Part shown: positions 34,911-45,600 of the stretch, in pieces | Numbering within the stretch: position 1 is the stretch's first letter | How the letters are laid out: each line of letters begins with the position of its first letter | Made by a program: the position numbers and the translations under genes | The notes under the pieces: generated by a model | Seen by the model: only the letters and a program-made list of their open reading frames with translations | What the model was told of the DNA's origin: nothing | The model's database searches: none | Assembly (NCBI GenBank): GCA_033980235.1 | Contig: CM067065.1 | Span: forward strand, 30,009,155 to 30,073,154 | Source of the DNA: Diadema setosum | Taxonomy: Eukaryota; Echinodermata; Echinoidea; Diadematoida; Diadematidae | Direction: 5' to 3' | Length of the DNA stretch: 64,000 bases

Positions 34911-35412
34911 CTCTTTATGTGCCATGGTGGAAACCCCCTGTGTGCCATGTTATTCTGAGACACAAAGGTGGTCATGCTTGAGAAAGAATTCTGTTTTTCC
35001 AGTTTGTATAACTTCTACAAATTTCTGTTCAGGTGGACATTATAGTGAGCAAAGATTAAGAGGAATGGTAAACTTCGCTTCGATATAAATTGTATGACAA
35101 ATCTACTTTCAATTTTTCTTTTGAATGACCAGTTGCTGCATTACTGTATTAAAAGGCATGACTTTGGCACATAAAATCGTGACAGAAACTGAGAATGTAA
35201 GCGCAAATCTAGTTTGGAACACCGCTTGATAGTCAATCACCACATAGAATACAAGCCGTATGTGAGAGGAACAAAAGCACGAGAAACGCTTTCATTGTGC
35301 CGCGGGATTAGCGATTTATCGATCGGTTTTGGCGGCTTTGTTTGTTGAGCAGAATATGCGAAGTTGGTACGCCGTCGACTGAGTCGGACGTGCGAACGTG
35401 GCACATAAAGAG
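34911..35412. mobile_element. TTAA-flanked MITE with CTCTTTATGTGCC ends
   Basis: The 502-bp element is flanked by TTAA (34907-34910, 35413-35416). Ends CTCTTTATGTGCCA / TGGCACATAAAGAG are perfect inverses. A GTGTGCCATG repeat sits just inside the left end. The termini differ from the AGG...CCT elements, so this is a separate TTAA-target family, perhaps piggyBac-like. No transposase. Confidence 0.85.
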
Positions 35413-35416
35413 TTAA

Positions 35417-37261
35417 GTCTGTTTCACATGCAGAAGGGGACATCCCCGACACTCGCGATGGTAGAACACTAAGAGACCTTTCAGTGGCTTTGGAGTACCA
35501 TATTATTCAGTATTGTGCATCAAAACACAAGACCATACAAACTGAGTTGGGCAATGGACGAGCTAAAACGGTTTGAGATGTAAATGCTGACATGTGAACA
35601 ACACCCAGTCAAAATCATTGTTTTTTGACGCAATGATGCGTAATATAGGGCAACAGATACAATGTAATAGGAAAATGTAACCTGAGGCAAACTGGCTCTA
35701 CCACTGGCGACAATTTCCACAGCCTCGAAGTACCATAATCATTTGTCACATATATAGTTGTACCTCCCCCAAAACACGATCTGGCTTGAATCAATTAAAA
35801 AGTTAGGCTACCTCGCACCTCTGCGTTTCGACCACCGTGAAAGTACCTTTACACTTTGGCAGCATATTTATGCCTACGTCGTCTTGGTGTGGACTCAGAT
35901 TTCCGTTTGGCAACGTTGAAGAATGACGATCATGACGACTTGTCATCACAAGGTCGAATTGAAGTGTGTCAATGTCAAAAGCCCAGTTTACACGAACTCA
36001 GATCATCAGACCATAATATTAAATAAAAAATCACTCATATTCTACCTGTATTTTTGCCACAAGACTTGCCTATAGTAACCTATAAAAAATGCTCCACAGG
36101 TGTGCCCATAGTTCGCCCAACATAGCACCAGCCACAAGACGTATAACAAATTCTTGCTATACCAAAAAATTACTAAAACATTAAGATTGCTGTGAGGTGA
36201 GTACCCAATCCTCATCCAGTTGGAGCAAAGATACGCATAAATTTGCATATATAATCTAGCTCACCTATTACACATTCCATAGCAAAATCAAAACCTTGCC
36301 CATTCTGCACAAGATACCATTATTACGTAAACGCATGCTACAGGTGAGTTTGATTTCGTGTAGCCTTTTTAAAACTCTACGAGCATTACTACCTTGGGAA
36401 CACCAGGGCGGACAACTTTGTATTAACACAGGCACACAAGTGCAAGTGCAATTCACATGATTGTGTTTTCATTCACCGCGGCGCACAGATTCCTTCGGCG
36501 GGTGCAGTGTGGCAAACGTCCCGCCGCCTCCTGCGAGTGATTCAGCATCTCAAGTGGCTTTGCCGCAGGGTGATTCAATTTGCTAGGTGTCATCGTACTC
36601 TTCGTCCACATTCAAGCAATGAACAGATCGACATCTTTCTCTCTCAAAAAAAACACCACACAACAGTAACATGGAGATGGGCGAATTACTACGTAACATC
36701 ATATTCGAAAAACAGAAGAAAGGAAAATAAAAAACAGAGCAAAAAGCTGCTAACAATGCTGCGTCCCCTAAGCTGATATATGATTATTATACACATGTAT
36801 ATAGAAGCAAGTCTTATAATATCTGTAACGCTGTTGACATGGTAAACATTGTCATCAGTGTCGTCTCATCGCCATCCTCGTTGTCAATATCCATCATATA
36901 AACACGCGAACGAAAGGAACATGACGAAGAAAATTGGGAGGAGAAAATACGTGGTCAAACATCTACGCGCTGTTGATGTGTTGTGAGTTTTTCCAAACAG
37001 ACACACTTTCAGGTGAACGAACAAAAAGAGCCGTGACTGCATGTTCGTTCACCTCGCTCTCAGCGCTCAGTCGTGTTGATAGCTGTCCTGCTTCAATCAG
37101 TGTCTGCCAGGATGCCGTTGAGTCTGGTGCAAAAAGTAATCGTTCCTTTAAAATGTTTGTCGCCGACGAACGTTTCTCGCTCGCTGTGGTTTGCTTTTCA
37201 TTCTGTCTTTTGTGGGCGTTCTCTCCCTCTCTCTCTCTCTGTATAGTTCTATCGCGACAGT
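35417..37261. other. Downstream of CRK stop; possible 3' UTR
   Basis: On the minus strand this lies directly after the CRK stop codon, so an unknown part is CRK 3' UTR. I could not place a polyadenylation site with confidence. No other gene is recognised. Confidence 0.35.
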
Positions 37262-37459
37262 TCAGTAGTTATTCGGCTGCGAGTTTCCGTCCGTGCCGTT
37301 CTGGTTGGCGTTGTGTCCTTGTAAAATTTTGTCCGCCTCCTCCTGGGAGAGAAGCTCGATGAAAGTGAACGGGAAGAAACCCTGGGAGCCGTCCTTCAGG
37401 AGCTCTCCTTCCCAGTAGCCGCTCATATGCTGCTTCAAAACTTTCACCATGTCTCCTTT
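37262..37459 (-). CDS. CRK: CRK/CRKL adaptor: last coding exon, C-terminal SH3
   Basis: The frame opens directly after the acceptor CTGTGAGCAG (37469-37460) and runs 65 codons to TGA at 37264-37262. It reads KGDMVKVLKQHMSGYWEGEL, then a GFFPFTFIELL strand and a tail ending NSQPNNY. In vertebrate CRK and fly Crk the C-terminal SH3 has the same order: VGELVKV, SGQWEGE, G-HFPFTHV. The Trp of WEGE and the FPFT strand are conserved. This domain is atypical in CRK: it does not bind standard PxxP ligands and has a regulatory role. The tail of about 25 Asn/Gln/Gly-rich residues is longer than in human CRK. The upstream pyrimidine tract is a run of about 21 C on the coding strand. Confidence 0.88.
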   Translation of the reverse strand, partial: KGDMVKVLKQHMSGYWEGELLKDGSQGFFPFTFIELLSQEEADKILQGHNANQNGTDGNSQPNNY

Positions 37460-39095
37460 CTGCTCACAGCACAGTCCGTGGGGGGGGGGGGGGGGGGGGG
37501 AGGGGGAGGGGCAGGGGGAGAGGGATGGGGGTCAAAGGTGAGGAGGAAGGGGGCGGGATGGTCGGAGTGGAGGTCAGGAAAGAGAGAAAACAACAAGATT
37601 GATTTTAGTTTCATATCATAACTGAGTTGGCTGCTGCAGGCATAACATTGCTGGGGTAACAAAACCTTGCATCTCAAATTTCGGTGAAACTGACATTTTT
37701 TTTTTTTTTTTTTTGATTAATGGTCCAATAATCATTTTTAATAGTGATGTCCTTGTCCAAATCATAGCTGCCTTTGATAGCACAAAATGAAGCCACCATG
37801 ACATATCAAAGAAAAGGCTATCCCATTTGATATAGTGCTTTGGCTGCCAAAGATTTTTTGCTCTCCTGAACATGTGACATTTTTGAGATACGAGGTCTTG
37901 TCACCTGTGCAACGATAAATCCTTCAATCTTCTGGCAGTGTTTGAATTGTACAAGGTTAGCTCTTGTTTGAATTCATAATAACAAATCTTAATTCATAAT
38001 GCACATACATTGTAATAACGCTGACATATTTTTAAAGAGGTACTACAAAATATACTGCAAGAAGAAATATACATTACAAATATCTGAATCACTTGAATAT
38101 ACTATAAGTATATTTTGTTAAAGTTTCTGTTAACTAGTGGTACAAGTGTACACAGTTTCCCACCAACATGAGACAACAAGAGGATTCTTTAATGAAGATG
38201 AAGTTTTTTTTTTTAATGAAGTCTTTAAGGAAACTCAAACCCAAAGAGAAATGTGGATTGAGTGAAAGCAGCAACATTAGTAAAACACATCAGTGAAAGT
38301 TCGAGGAAAATTGGACAATGGATGCAAAAGTTAATTAATTTTTTGAAGTTTTAGTGTTGGAACCACTGGATGAGGAGACTACTATAGGTTATGACGTCAT
38401 GTGTGGGCAACAAATATACAGAGAATTCCACACAAATTAATTTTTTTATGAAAATTACACATTCAATCAACTTGAAACTGACATAATGTTAAGGGTAGTA
38501 ATTATTCCCCCTGCTTTCTAAAATTGGTTAGTCAAGTGTTCTTTCATTACGCTAGAAAAGTGAAAGCATGTAGAATTTTCATATTTTCTTTTCGCTGGCC
38601 ACGTTAGACAGGTGGCTGCCATACACAGGGTCTTTAGCAGGAACTTTTCTCTCGGCGGGATTTTTCAGTGGCCGCTATAGACGGGTGGCTGCTATTAAAG
38701 GTAGGTTTGACTGTAATAAAAATCCAATCTGAGCAAAGTGGATGTGAAATGGAATCTCTGTGAAAGCAAATCAGCATCAAGTCCAAAAGTCTATCAAGTA
38801 ATGGCAGTGTACAGTCTGTACCATTTCTCTTCACCACAACATTATTACAGAGGATGACCATCGAGATTGCATCCGAGTGTGGAGTGCAATGGCAACTGGT
38901 ATCCCCCACCTCCCCCCTCCCCCCCCCCCCCAAAAAAAAAGAAGAAGAGAAAACAATCACTTCACCAAATATCAATAAAAAAAGAAATGTGACAAGACCA
39001 TGTTGTTGTTGTTGTTGTTTTTCTTTTTGTTTTGTTTTGTTTTTTTCTGCTCAAAGTCTGTTTAGAGACTGTTTGCCCAGTGGGTTTAAGATGCA
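37460..39095. other. CRK intron sequence
   Basis: Between the SH3C exon and the micro-exon. Includes a family A MITE fragment at 38250-38600 (GTGGATTGAGTGAAAGCAGC, AACACATCAGTGAAAGTT) and a C run at 38920-38931. No other exon recognised. Confidence 0.6.
37480..37570. repeat. G21 run and G-rich tract beside a CRK acceptor
   Basis: Twenty-one consecutive G (37480-37500) followed by GGGGAGG-type sequence to about 37570. On the transcribed CRK strand this is a poly-C pyrimidine tract ending about 20 nt before the splice acceptor. The G-rich strand could form quadruplexes. Confidence 0.9.
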
Positions 39096-39644
39096 CTAAC
39101 TTTGTTCCATGGGGGGGGGGGGGGGGGGGGGGGGGCGGGACAGGGAAGGCAAGCAAAAAAGGTAGGGAAAGGGTGGGAAAAAGGGGGGGGGGTGTGGGGA
39201 AAACGGTGAGGAAAGGGTCCCTGGGTGGGGCAAAGATTGGGCAAGGGGGGAAACACTGTGAGAAAAGGGTGGAAACATAAGGTAAGGGAGAAGAATGGGA
39301 TGAGGGTTGGGTAAGGGACGTGGGGGAGGGGATGGGAGAGGAATTATAGTGGAAGGAACAGTAGGGGAAATGCCAGGGAAGGTTGGGGGGAGGAGGGGTG
39401 GGGAGGGAACAGTGAGAAAGGGTGGTGGCTGAACAGTGGTAGAAGGACGGGAAGAGTGAGATGGGGAGGAGGGGTGGAGGATGAGGAAAAAGTGAGAGGA
39501 AAGGGGGAGTGGGGGACGTGATAGGAGGAGAGGGTGGGGAGGGGCAGCGATGGTGATAGGTCTATCAATATCCTCCTCTCCAGAGGAAGTCGTACTCAAA
39601 GCTCTATCAAGCTCATAGAGGTACATACTATAACCATGGCCGGC
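39096..39644 (-). other. Proline-rich open frame inside CRK intron
   Basis: 176 codons are open on the CRK strand from ATG 39626 to a stop at 39096, or from 39644 if TTAG at 39648-39645 acts as an acceptor. The first 25 residues (YELDRALSTTSSGEEDIDRP) look like ordinary protein; the rest is Pro/Ser/Leu/His-rich and ends in P8MEQS. It is produced by a strand-asymmetric G-rich tract, so it may be only low-complexity DNA. If spliced after the micro-exon (phase 0 matches), it would give a CRK isoform without SH3C. No transcript evidence is available here. Confidence 0.2.
39111..39545. repeat. G25 run and 430-bp G/A-rich tract
   Basis: Starts with 25 consecutive G (39111-39135) and continues to about 39545 with GGGG(A/T) blocks, almost no C on the plus strand and many GGG triplets. 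It lies in a CRK intron, G-rich on the non-template strand. Confidence 0.92.
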
Positions 39645-39852
39645 CTAACAATAGTCACACATCGAACTGACGGATAAACTATTTGTGTGCTACAAATACA
39701 ATATTCTCCATAGGTAAAAGAGGTTTCAAAATCAGGAAGACTTGTAGATTTTCTTGTCAGCATGTGAATATTTGGGTTTTGTAGAGCTTGATGCGGAATC
39801 TAGAAGACTAGGCAGCTCCTTCGCCTAATTTTACTCTCCTGTAAATGTGGAT

Positions 39853-40096
39853 ATTTTCGTGTGAGAAGTTTTTATTTTCGCGAATTTCTTGAGTCAGGGG
39901 CTATTCCCCAAACTAAACACACAGGAAAATACTGACTCTGATCCTGATATGAATGTGGCGCACATGTATACATACATTTCTCCGTTCAGTACAGTACTCC
40001 ACGATCGCGAATTTAACCACTCGCAAAATCATGTGGGAAGTCCCGATTCGCGAAAATTTAGACTCGCAGAATATATGCCGTATACATTACACAGTT
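39853..40096 (-). mobile_element. TTCGCGAA-type MITE, inverse copy
   Basis: Inverse orientation relative to 46572-46811. Shared phrases are TTTTTATTTTCGCGAATTTC, GATCCTGATATGAATGTGG, GCGAATTTAACCACTCGCAA and a terminal ATATGCCGTATACA. Its ends are eroded, so boundaries are approximate. It ends about 85 bp before the CRK micro-exon in plus coordinates. Confidence 0.75.
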
Positions 40097-40180
40097 TCTC
40101 TATGCCCAGAGTATGAACTCTTACCCTCCTCCTACCCACTCCCTGACATATCAGTGATCATTGTCTTCGCCAGATTTTAC

Positions 40181-40225
40181 CTCCAGTTTTAATTGCGTTG
40201 TGTCGTAGGCACTGGGAATTCTCCT
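40181..40225 (-). CDS. CRK: CRK/CRKL micro-exon leading into SH3C
   Basis: The minus strand encodes RRIPSAYDTTQLKLE and ends GAG at the donor GTAAAA (40180-40175). Vertebrate CRK has VIQKRVPNAYDKTALALE and fly Crk RVPNAYDKTALKLE at this place, so the match (I/V-P-x-AYD-x-T-x-L-x-LE) is specific. It joins in phase 0 to KGDMVKV of the 37459 exon, completing SH3C. The 5' edge is uncertain. ATACAG (acceptor after 40226) gives 45 nt in phase 0. The better acceptor ACGGCAG (exon from 40235) would add AIQ, which matches the CRK VIQ, but needs a phase-2 donor upstream that is not canonical. Confidence 0.8.
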
Positions 40226-40296
40226 CTGTATTGCTCTGCCGTAGGAAGTGACGGTGCGGTAGACCTCCGGCGGAGGATCAGTCTTTATCTGCAGGT

Positions 40297-40575
40297 GTTG
40301 AAATTAAAATTGAAATTGAAATTGAAATTGAAATTGAAATTGAAATTGAAATTGAAACTGAAATTGAAATTGAAATTGAAAGAACAAGAGCAAGAGCAAG
40401 AGCAAGAGAAATAGAAATAGAAATAGAAATAGAAATAGAAATAGAAATAGAAATAGAAATAGAAATAGAAATAGAAATAGAAATAGAAATAGAAATAGAA
40501 ATAGAAATAGAAATAGAAATAGAAATAGAAATAGAAATAGAAATAGAAATAGAAAGAGAAATAGAAAGAGATGAG
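40297..40575. repeat. Hexamer microsatellite in three blocks
   Basis: (AAATTG)n at 40297-40380, (GAGCAA)n to about 40408, then (AAATAG)n to about 40570. About 45 hexamers in total with few interruptions. Long open frames across it in several frames are artefacts of a repeat length divisible by three. It is intronic to CRK, about 70 nt upstream (CRK sense) of the micro-exon acceptor. Confidence 0.97.
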
Positions 40576-41967
40576 TGAAAGAGATGAGAGATGAGATACA
40601 GATAGGGAGAGAGGGAGAGGGTGAGAGTTGGTAAGGTGGTATAAGGACCCCCATTTTACAAGCCGTCAAAGGTTCCCTTCTGTTCAAGCTCCTACAGCGA
40701 CCACAGCAGTACTCTTGATACAGAACTAACTGAAATAAAGATATTCTAGTAATCATTCTTCATAGCCTCACAGCATCCTACTTCATTTTCTTTAAAAGAC
40801 AAAAGCAAATAGACAAAGAATTTGCAGGTTTTCAGATTTTTGTTCAATGACAATCACTTGTTATCTTTCAAGTCACTAGCCTGCTGGACACACAGCGTGT
40901 TTTGTAATTGGAGAAAATAGGAATAATCAAAATATCAAATTTACTGTACATTGTCTCATTGGTCTAATCCTATGGAAGGGGTATTATATTTTGTTTAATT
41001 TTTAAGTCAGAATCAGGAATGTGTCAAATCTCCCTAAATCAAAGGGAGTAAGCATCGAGCACTGTTTATTCTTCCTAGTCATCCCCGTTCCATCTTTAAG
41101 CTAGGGTGCAGGCCTTTGCCCCACGTTGAGTCTGATCTTGCAACCTTTTTAGAGGGGGGGGGGGGTGGTTGCTTGCCGACACCCATACAACAACAAAACA
41201 CTTTCCATGGAGCAATCGGGCAGATACTTGAGCGTGGTAACACATGTGCCTCAACAGACGATTATTAATTCAACAAAACAGGGAGGCTTGGTGTATCATA
41301 CTCTTGGTAGGACATATAAAGACACACGGTCAGCCTGCTGTAGAACCAGGGAGCCTCCGCAGCTCTGCCTTTATAAATCCTTTCAGTGCCAGGGCCCTTG
41401 AACAGTTTGTACAACGTGATGGGGCTTTCAGTGTAAATCAGAACTCAAAGCACTGATGGTGTTAAAGCTCACAAGTCCTTTTTGCACCGCTGAAAATTAG
41501 ATTCCTTTCCTATTAACTGGTATGTTGTAACAGTAGGTGATTCAGACCTTTCCTCAGAATCACAAAAATTGTAAACGTCTTGGTGATGGAGGGGGAAACA
41601 ATAACATTCTTTTTGGCAGTGAATTTATTTGGAGCCCGGAAAAATTACAACTGTCATTCTTAGCACAGACAGGGTGCGTATCTTGGAGTGCATTCTTTTT
41701 TCTTTTTCAAAAACTCTGAGGTGTATTACTGTAAGGTTTCATACGAAATGGTGGGAGACACTATTCTTCAACCACGCAAAATTTTGTGACATTTGCAAAT
41801 GGGATATATGGCCCTTTTAAAGTAATCAAAAATATCCAACATCCAAAAGTTAGCCATCTTGAATAGACTATTCTTTTCAATGTGGGGCTGATATGAAAGA
41901 GCACTCCAAGAAAAATGTAAAGTCCATTTCATATTAAACAGGAACAACATCAACCAAAAACCGGTAC
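40576..41967. other. CRK intron sequence
   Basis: Contains a G run at 41154-41165. On the minus strand, 41272-41440 is open for about 59 codons but does not resemble the CRK linker. No further CRK linker exon was identified. Confidence 0.55.
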
Positions 41968-42141
41968 CCTAGCGGTCATCTCATCCAAAGGGTCACCCTG
42001 TCCTGAACTCACCGGCTCCATCCAGGGGACGGGAAACTGTCCCTCCTGTCCCCTCGAGTTGCGCATCGTCCACCACTCCTGCTCGTCCCGGTTGACCAGT
42101 GTCAGAATCTCGTTCTTCTGGGCCGGAAGGTCTTCGGGATC
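41968..42141 (-). CDS. CRK: CRK/CRKL adaptor: N-terminal SH3 exon
   Basis: After a strong acceptor (T-run, then TGCCTGCAG ending at 42142), the frame reads DPEDLPAQKNEILTLV, RDEQEWWTMRNSRG and FPVPWMEPV. Human CRK has DEEDLPFKKGDIL, EEQWWNA and IPVPYVEKY at the same points. Conserved features are the acidic RT loop, the tandem Trp of the ligand groove and the P-x-P-[YW] strand, so it should bind PxxPxK ligands such as those of C3G and DOCK180 in known CRK proteins. The ALFDF strand must be on the preceding exon. Two donors are possible: GTGAGT after CCG (exon end 42013; perfect consensus, ends ...WMEP) or GTACCG after AGG (exon end 41968; ends DEMTAR, resembling human IYAR). SH2 exons were not seen upstream. 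Confidence 0.9.
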
Positions 42142-42394
42142 CTGCAGGCAAAAAAAAAAAAAGAGACAAAAGTTTAAGATCCACTGATTATCTACACTGA
42201 ATTTGTCATTAATTCCTGTGCATATTGACATACAAAGTATACCCGGTACATTGTATATTACAGAGTTGTCAACAGTATAGAGTATAAACAGTGTTGTCAT
42301 ATTCTGAGAGGTGAAAGGCACATTTTTGGTAGAGAAAAGTGCATTTAACATTCAATACTGACCAAGATGTGTGCAGTAATGCAAGAAACCTGCA

Positions 42395-42660
42395 GTACTA
42401 GGGTGGTGAGATGGCTCACAGCCTCCGACCCAAGTGGCCCGGGTTCGAACCCGAGTCTGGACTGAGCAATGTTGTGTGTAATCATACCATCCCCTCTAGC
42501 AAGAGGCAAAACACTCTGTCCCTCGGATAGGACATAAAAGAAGGTTCCATGTGTAAGAGAGTCACATCTCATGCACATAAAAGATCCCGCTTCATTCATT
42601 CATTCATCACAAAGACCAGGGTGTTTAACCCAGTGAAGTGGTGCCGCCTCACATCCAACT
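42395..42660 (+). mobile_element. tRNA-derived SINE, longer copy
   Basis: Starts GGTGGTGAGATGGCTCACAG (box A-like) with a perfect box B GGGTTCGAACCCGAG at 42441. A non-tRNA body follows with ACCATCCCCTCTAGCAAGAG, GTAAGAGAGTCACATCTCAT and AAAAGATCCCGCTTCATTCA. The same body words occur in the SINE at 54725, which establishes a family. It lies in the CRK intron upstream of the SH3N exon. Confidence 0.85.
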
Positions 42661-45600
42661 GGACTCCATGGAAGACCAGCTTAATAGCATTGTTGAATAT
42701 AACTATCCAGCCATCTTCTCAGATGAAAAATGAACAAGCAAAAAAAAAAAGCAAAGCAAAAAAACGAACAAACCCAAAAACAAAAGTACTTTTGGCAAAA
42801 ACCAGTACACAATACTGCCAAAGAAAAAGAAGAGAAAAAAAAAAGCAACAGTTGAGATCTCTGATATGCCTATAATACTGCATTTACAGCACATTTCTTT
42901 TTGTAAATTTCTTTTATCTCTGTACAGAGAATATTACTTTCATTTCTTTTTTTGTCTAATTGCATAATAATACTTGTTCTCAGCAAGTGATGTTTTCGTT
43001 CAAACTATACACTTTATATATTAAAAAAAATGTTTCAGTGATTTGTTGCTGAATATTCTTATCAAGACTTTAAATACATTGTTCGAAGCTAGAATTATAT
43101 GGAGTAAAATGTAATATTCTCTTCCACTTGCACTCTTTTGTTTCACATCATTTATCACTTGTTTTGATTGCAAATTTTTTTTCAAAAAAGCACCTTAATT
43201 ACGTCACTATCAAACTATCTATTAATTGCAACACATTTCAGAAGATTTTACACTGTTGTTTTTCCCCCAAATGAAAAATTACATGTACACTGATCGTACA
43301 ATTTCAGCCTTATTATACATGTAAGCAGATTTAATAAACTGAACCAGTTCTACCCAGTCATTCTCCCAAATACTAAGATTTTGTTATTTGAATGATAATG
43401 AGGATAGGTGATGATTTTATGCAGACCAGATGAACTGACATATTGTCTGATCATGTTTGTTGTTGTTGTTGCTCCTGTTGTTGTTTTTTTCTTTCTAAGG
43501 ATTTTCTTCATCCCACCAGCAATGTGGGCAGGCTTGAGAAGTGCCAAGAAATAATACCAGCATCTTAATCACCACCTCCGCAGCAAAACAGTTTTAGACA
43601 TTACACTCATATACATTTTCAACAGCGCCGAAGGTTGAGCTATCCTGAAGATTACATACATGTACATTTGTACACACAGCACAACCAGAGACTTATGCAC
43701 CTTCTAGAAAGCGATCCACTGTACTGAAAAAAACAAACAACAACAACAACAAAAAGAAGTTTTTTCTCTGGCACTGCAATCTCTCTCTCTCTCTTCTTAT
43801 CCTACTCTCAACATTGCTTCATTTCAAACAATATGAAGTGTAATACATCTTGTAAGGTCGGCCGCTCTTTTGCTACAAATAGTCACACACACAAAGTGTA
43901 CAGTTCCTGCAAAGTACCTCAGAACACATGACACTCGCCTTTGGCTTCAAGGTAAAAAAGTGGTTATATATTCCTCCCACAGGCAACGATACAATTTATT
44001 GCAGAGCTTCACACTTCAAGGCCGGCCAAATGTGTATAGTGTTTCATCTTTGGGACAAATCCATCATGCATCAACGTCGGTTGAAACCCAGTATAGTGAT
44101 TTAACACATCGTACTTTTACAGTTAATATCTGATTACAAATGAGTCTGTGCCCATGTTAACTTCTGCGTAAAAACCTTTGTTGTATTAATGTGTTGTCGA
44201 TTTTATGGTTTCTTTTTTTTTTTTCTCCAAGGGTGACTGTGCAGTTTGAGGAAGCTATTATAGCAGGGCTCTTGTTTCCCACCATACCAGTTTCGAAACA
44301 TTTAACTTCAGACATTATTCACTAGCTGTTGGAATACCAGAACCATTATATAGGTAAATGTCTATCAATGCACAAAAATTGGTGTCGCCCCTCAATGGGA
44401 TGAGTGGTGATTTGTGACCTTGAACTTGGCAACTTGAAAAATCAAACTTTGAGGGCACCCTACAAGAAAACCGACAATTTTTTGGTTGATTTTTGGTAGG
44501 TCTGTGCAGCAAGTGAGAGTCTTTGAATATGTATAACGTTGGGTTCTATTAAAAGCTTATTGAATTTTGAAGTTATCAGCTTCTAAAACATGCACCCAAA
44601 AACATTAACTTTGACGCTGAACACCATTTTCAGTGACGTCATGCGCAATAACAGATAGTCAGATCCGCGTCATAACAATATATTGTGTTCAGTTAAAGTT
44701 AAGTTAAAGTAAAAGTCTTTCTAGTTTATAAAATGAACAATGTAACTCTTCTAAATTTGGTTGCAGCAATCATCAAAAATAACAAATTTCATTTAAACTC
44801 TGTTGTTTGATCACACATTGGTTGCTAAAGGAGGCCATATCTTACTTAAGCAACTGTTTGACCTTGGGGCAAAATATTTCAGAATTTTCCATCAGACACT
44901 TGGGGGAATATTTGGTGGGAGTTTAAAGAAAATTGAAAAGGGTCGGGTTTACAGCATTGGTTGATTTGACATGGATAGACCCTGCTATAAGTCACTAAAC
45001 ACGGCTCAAAACAGGCACATTTTTTTCTTGCGTAAATATTCTTTCTAGTGTCCTTTATTAATAGAAAATAAAGATGACAAAAAATTGTGCCATTACAAAA
45101 ATTTCTTTGTAAAGCATGTATTTATCTTGTAAATTTCTTATGTTTTTCTTTGTTTTTGACTGTTTGTTTTGTATTGTTTTTTTCTAATGAAATTTGTCCG
45201 CATCATTGTTCCAAACATGAAAATGTCATATTGACTGATTTTAAACAATAAAACCTCATAATAATCATGCTTTTATGAAATTTGACTGTACGCACAATTT
45301 GCGATAAATTGTACAGGAATTCCCGTTTTTGAGCAATTTTTCGGTCTGACACGCATGCACATGTACACATTTATGCGTAAACTTTGGAAACGTGTACCCG
45401 GATGTCACAGATTTGGTGTCAAAAGATGCGAGAGACTCGAAAGAAAAAAGTAGTGAAATATTGCGGCGATAGCTTTTTGCAATGGCGATACATGTACATC
45501 GCGCGGAATGTCAAAGAGGGAGCCTGTAAGCCCCCCCCCCCGCCTACATGTAGCTAGGGTTAAATGATGGAAGAAGCGATATGACTCGCGCACGTTGAGC

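Noticed and set aside
40193..40756. Open frames of 73 and 150 codons with LKLKLK and LFLFLF repeats
   Set aside because: A hexamer repeat stays open in many frames. Only the short part at 40181-40225 on the minus strand is real CRK coding sequence.
41272..41448. Minus-strand open frame between CRK exons as a missing linker exon
   Set aside because: Translation has no Tyr-x-x-Pro or Pro-rich linker character and its boundaries lack convincing splice signals.
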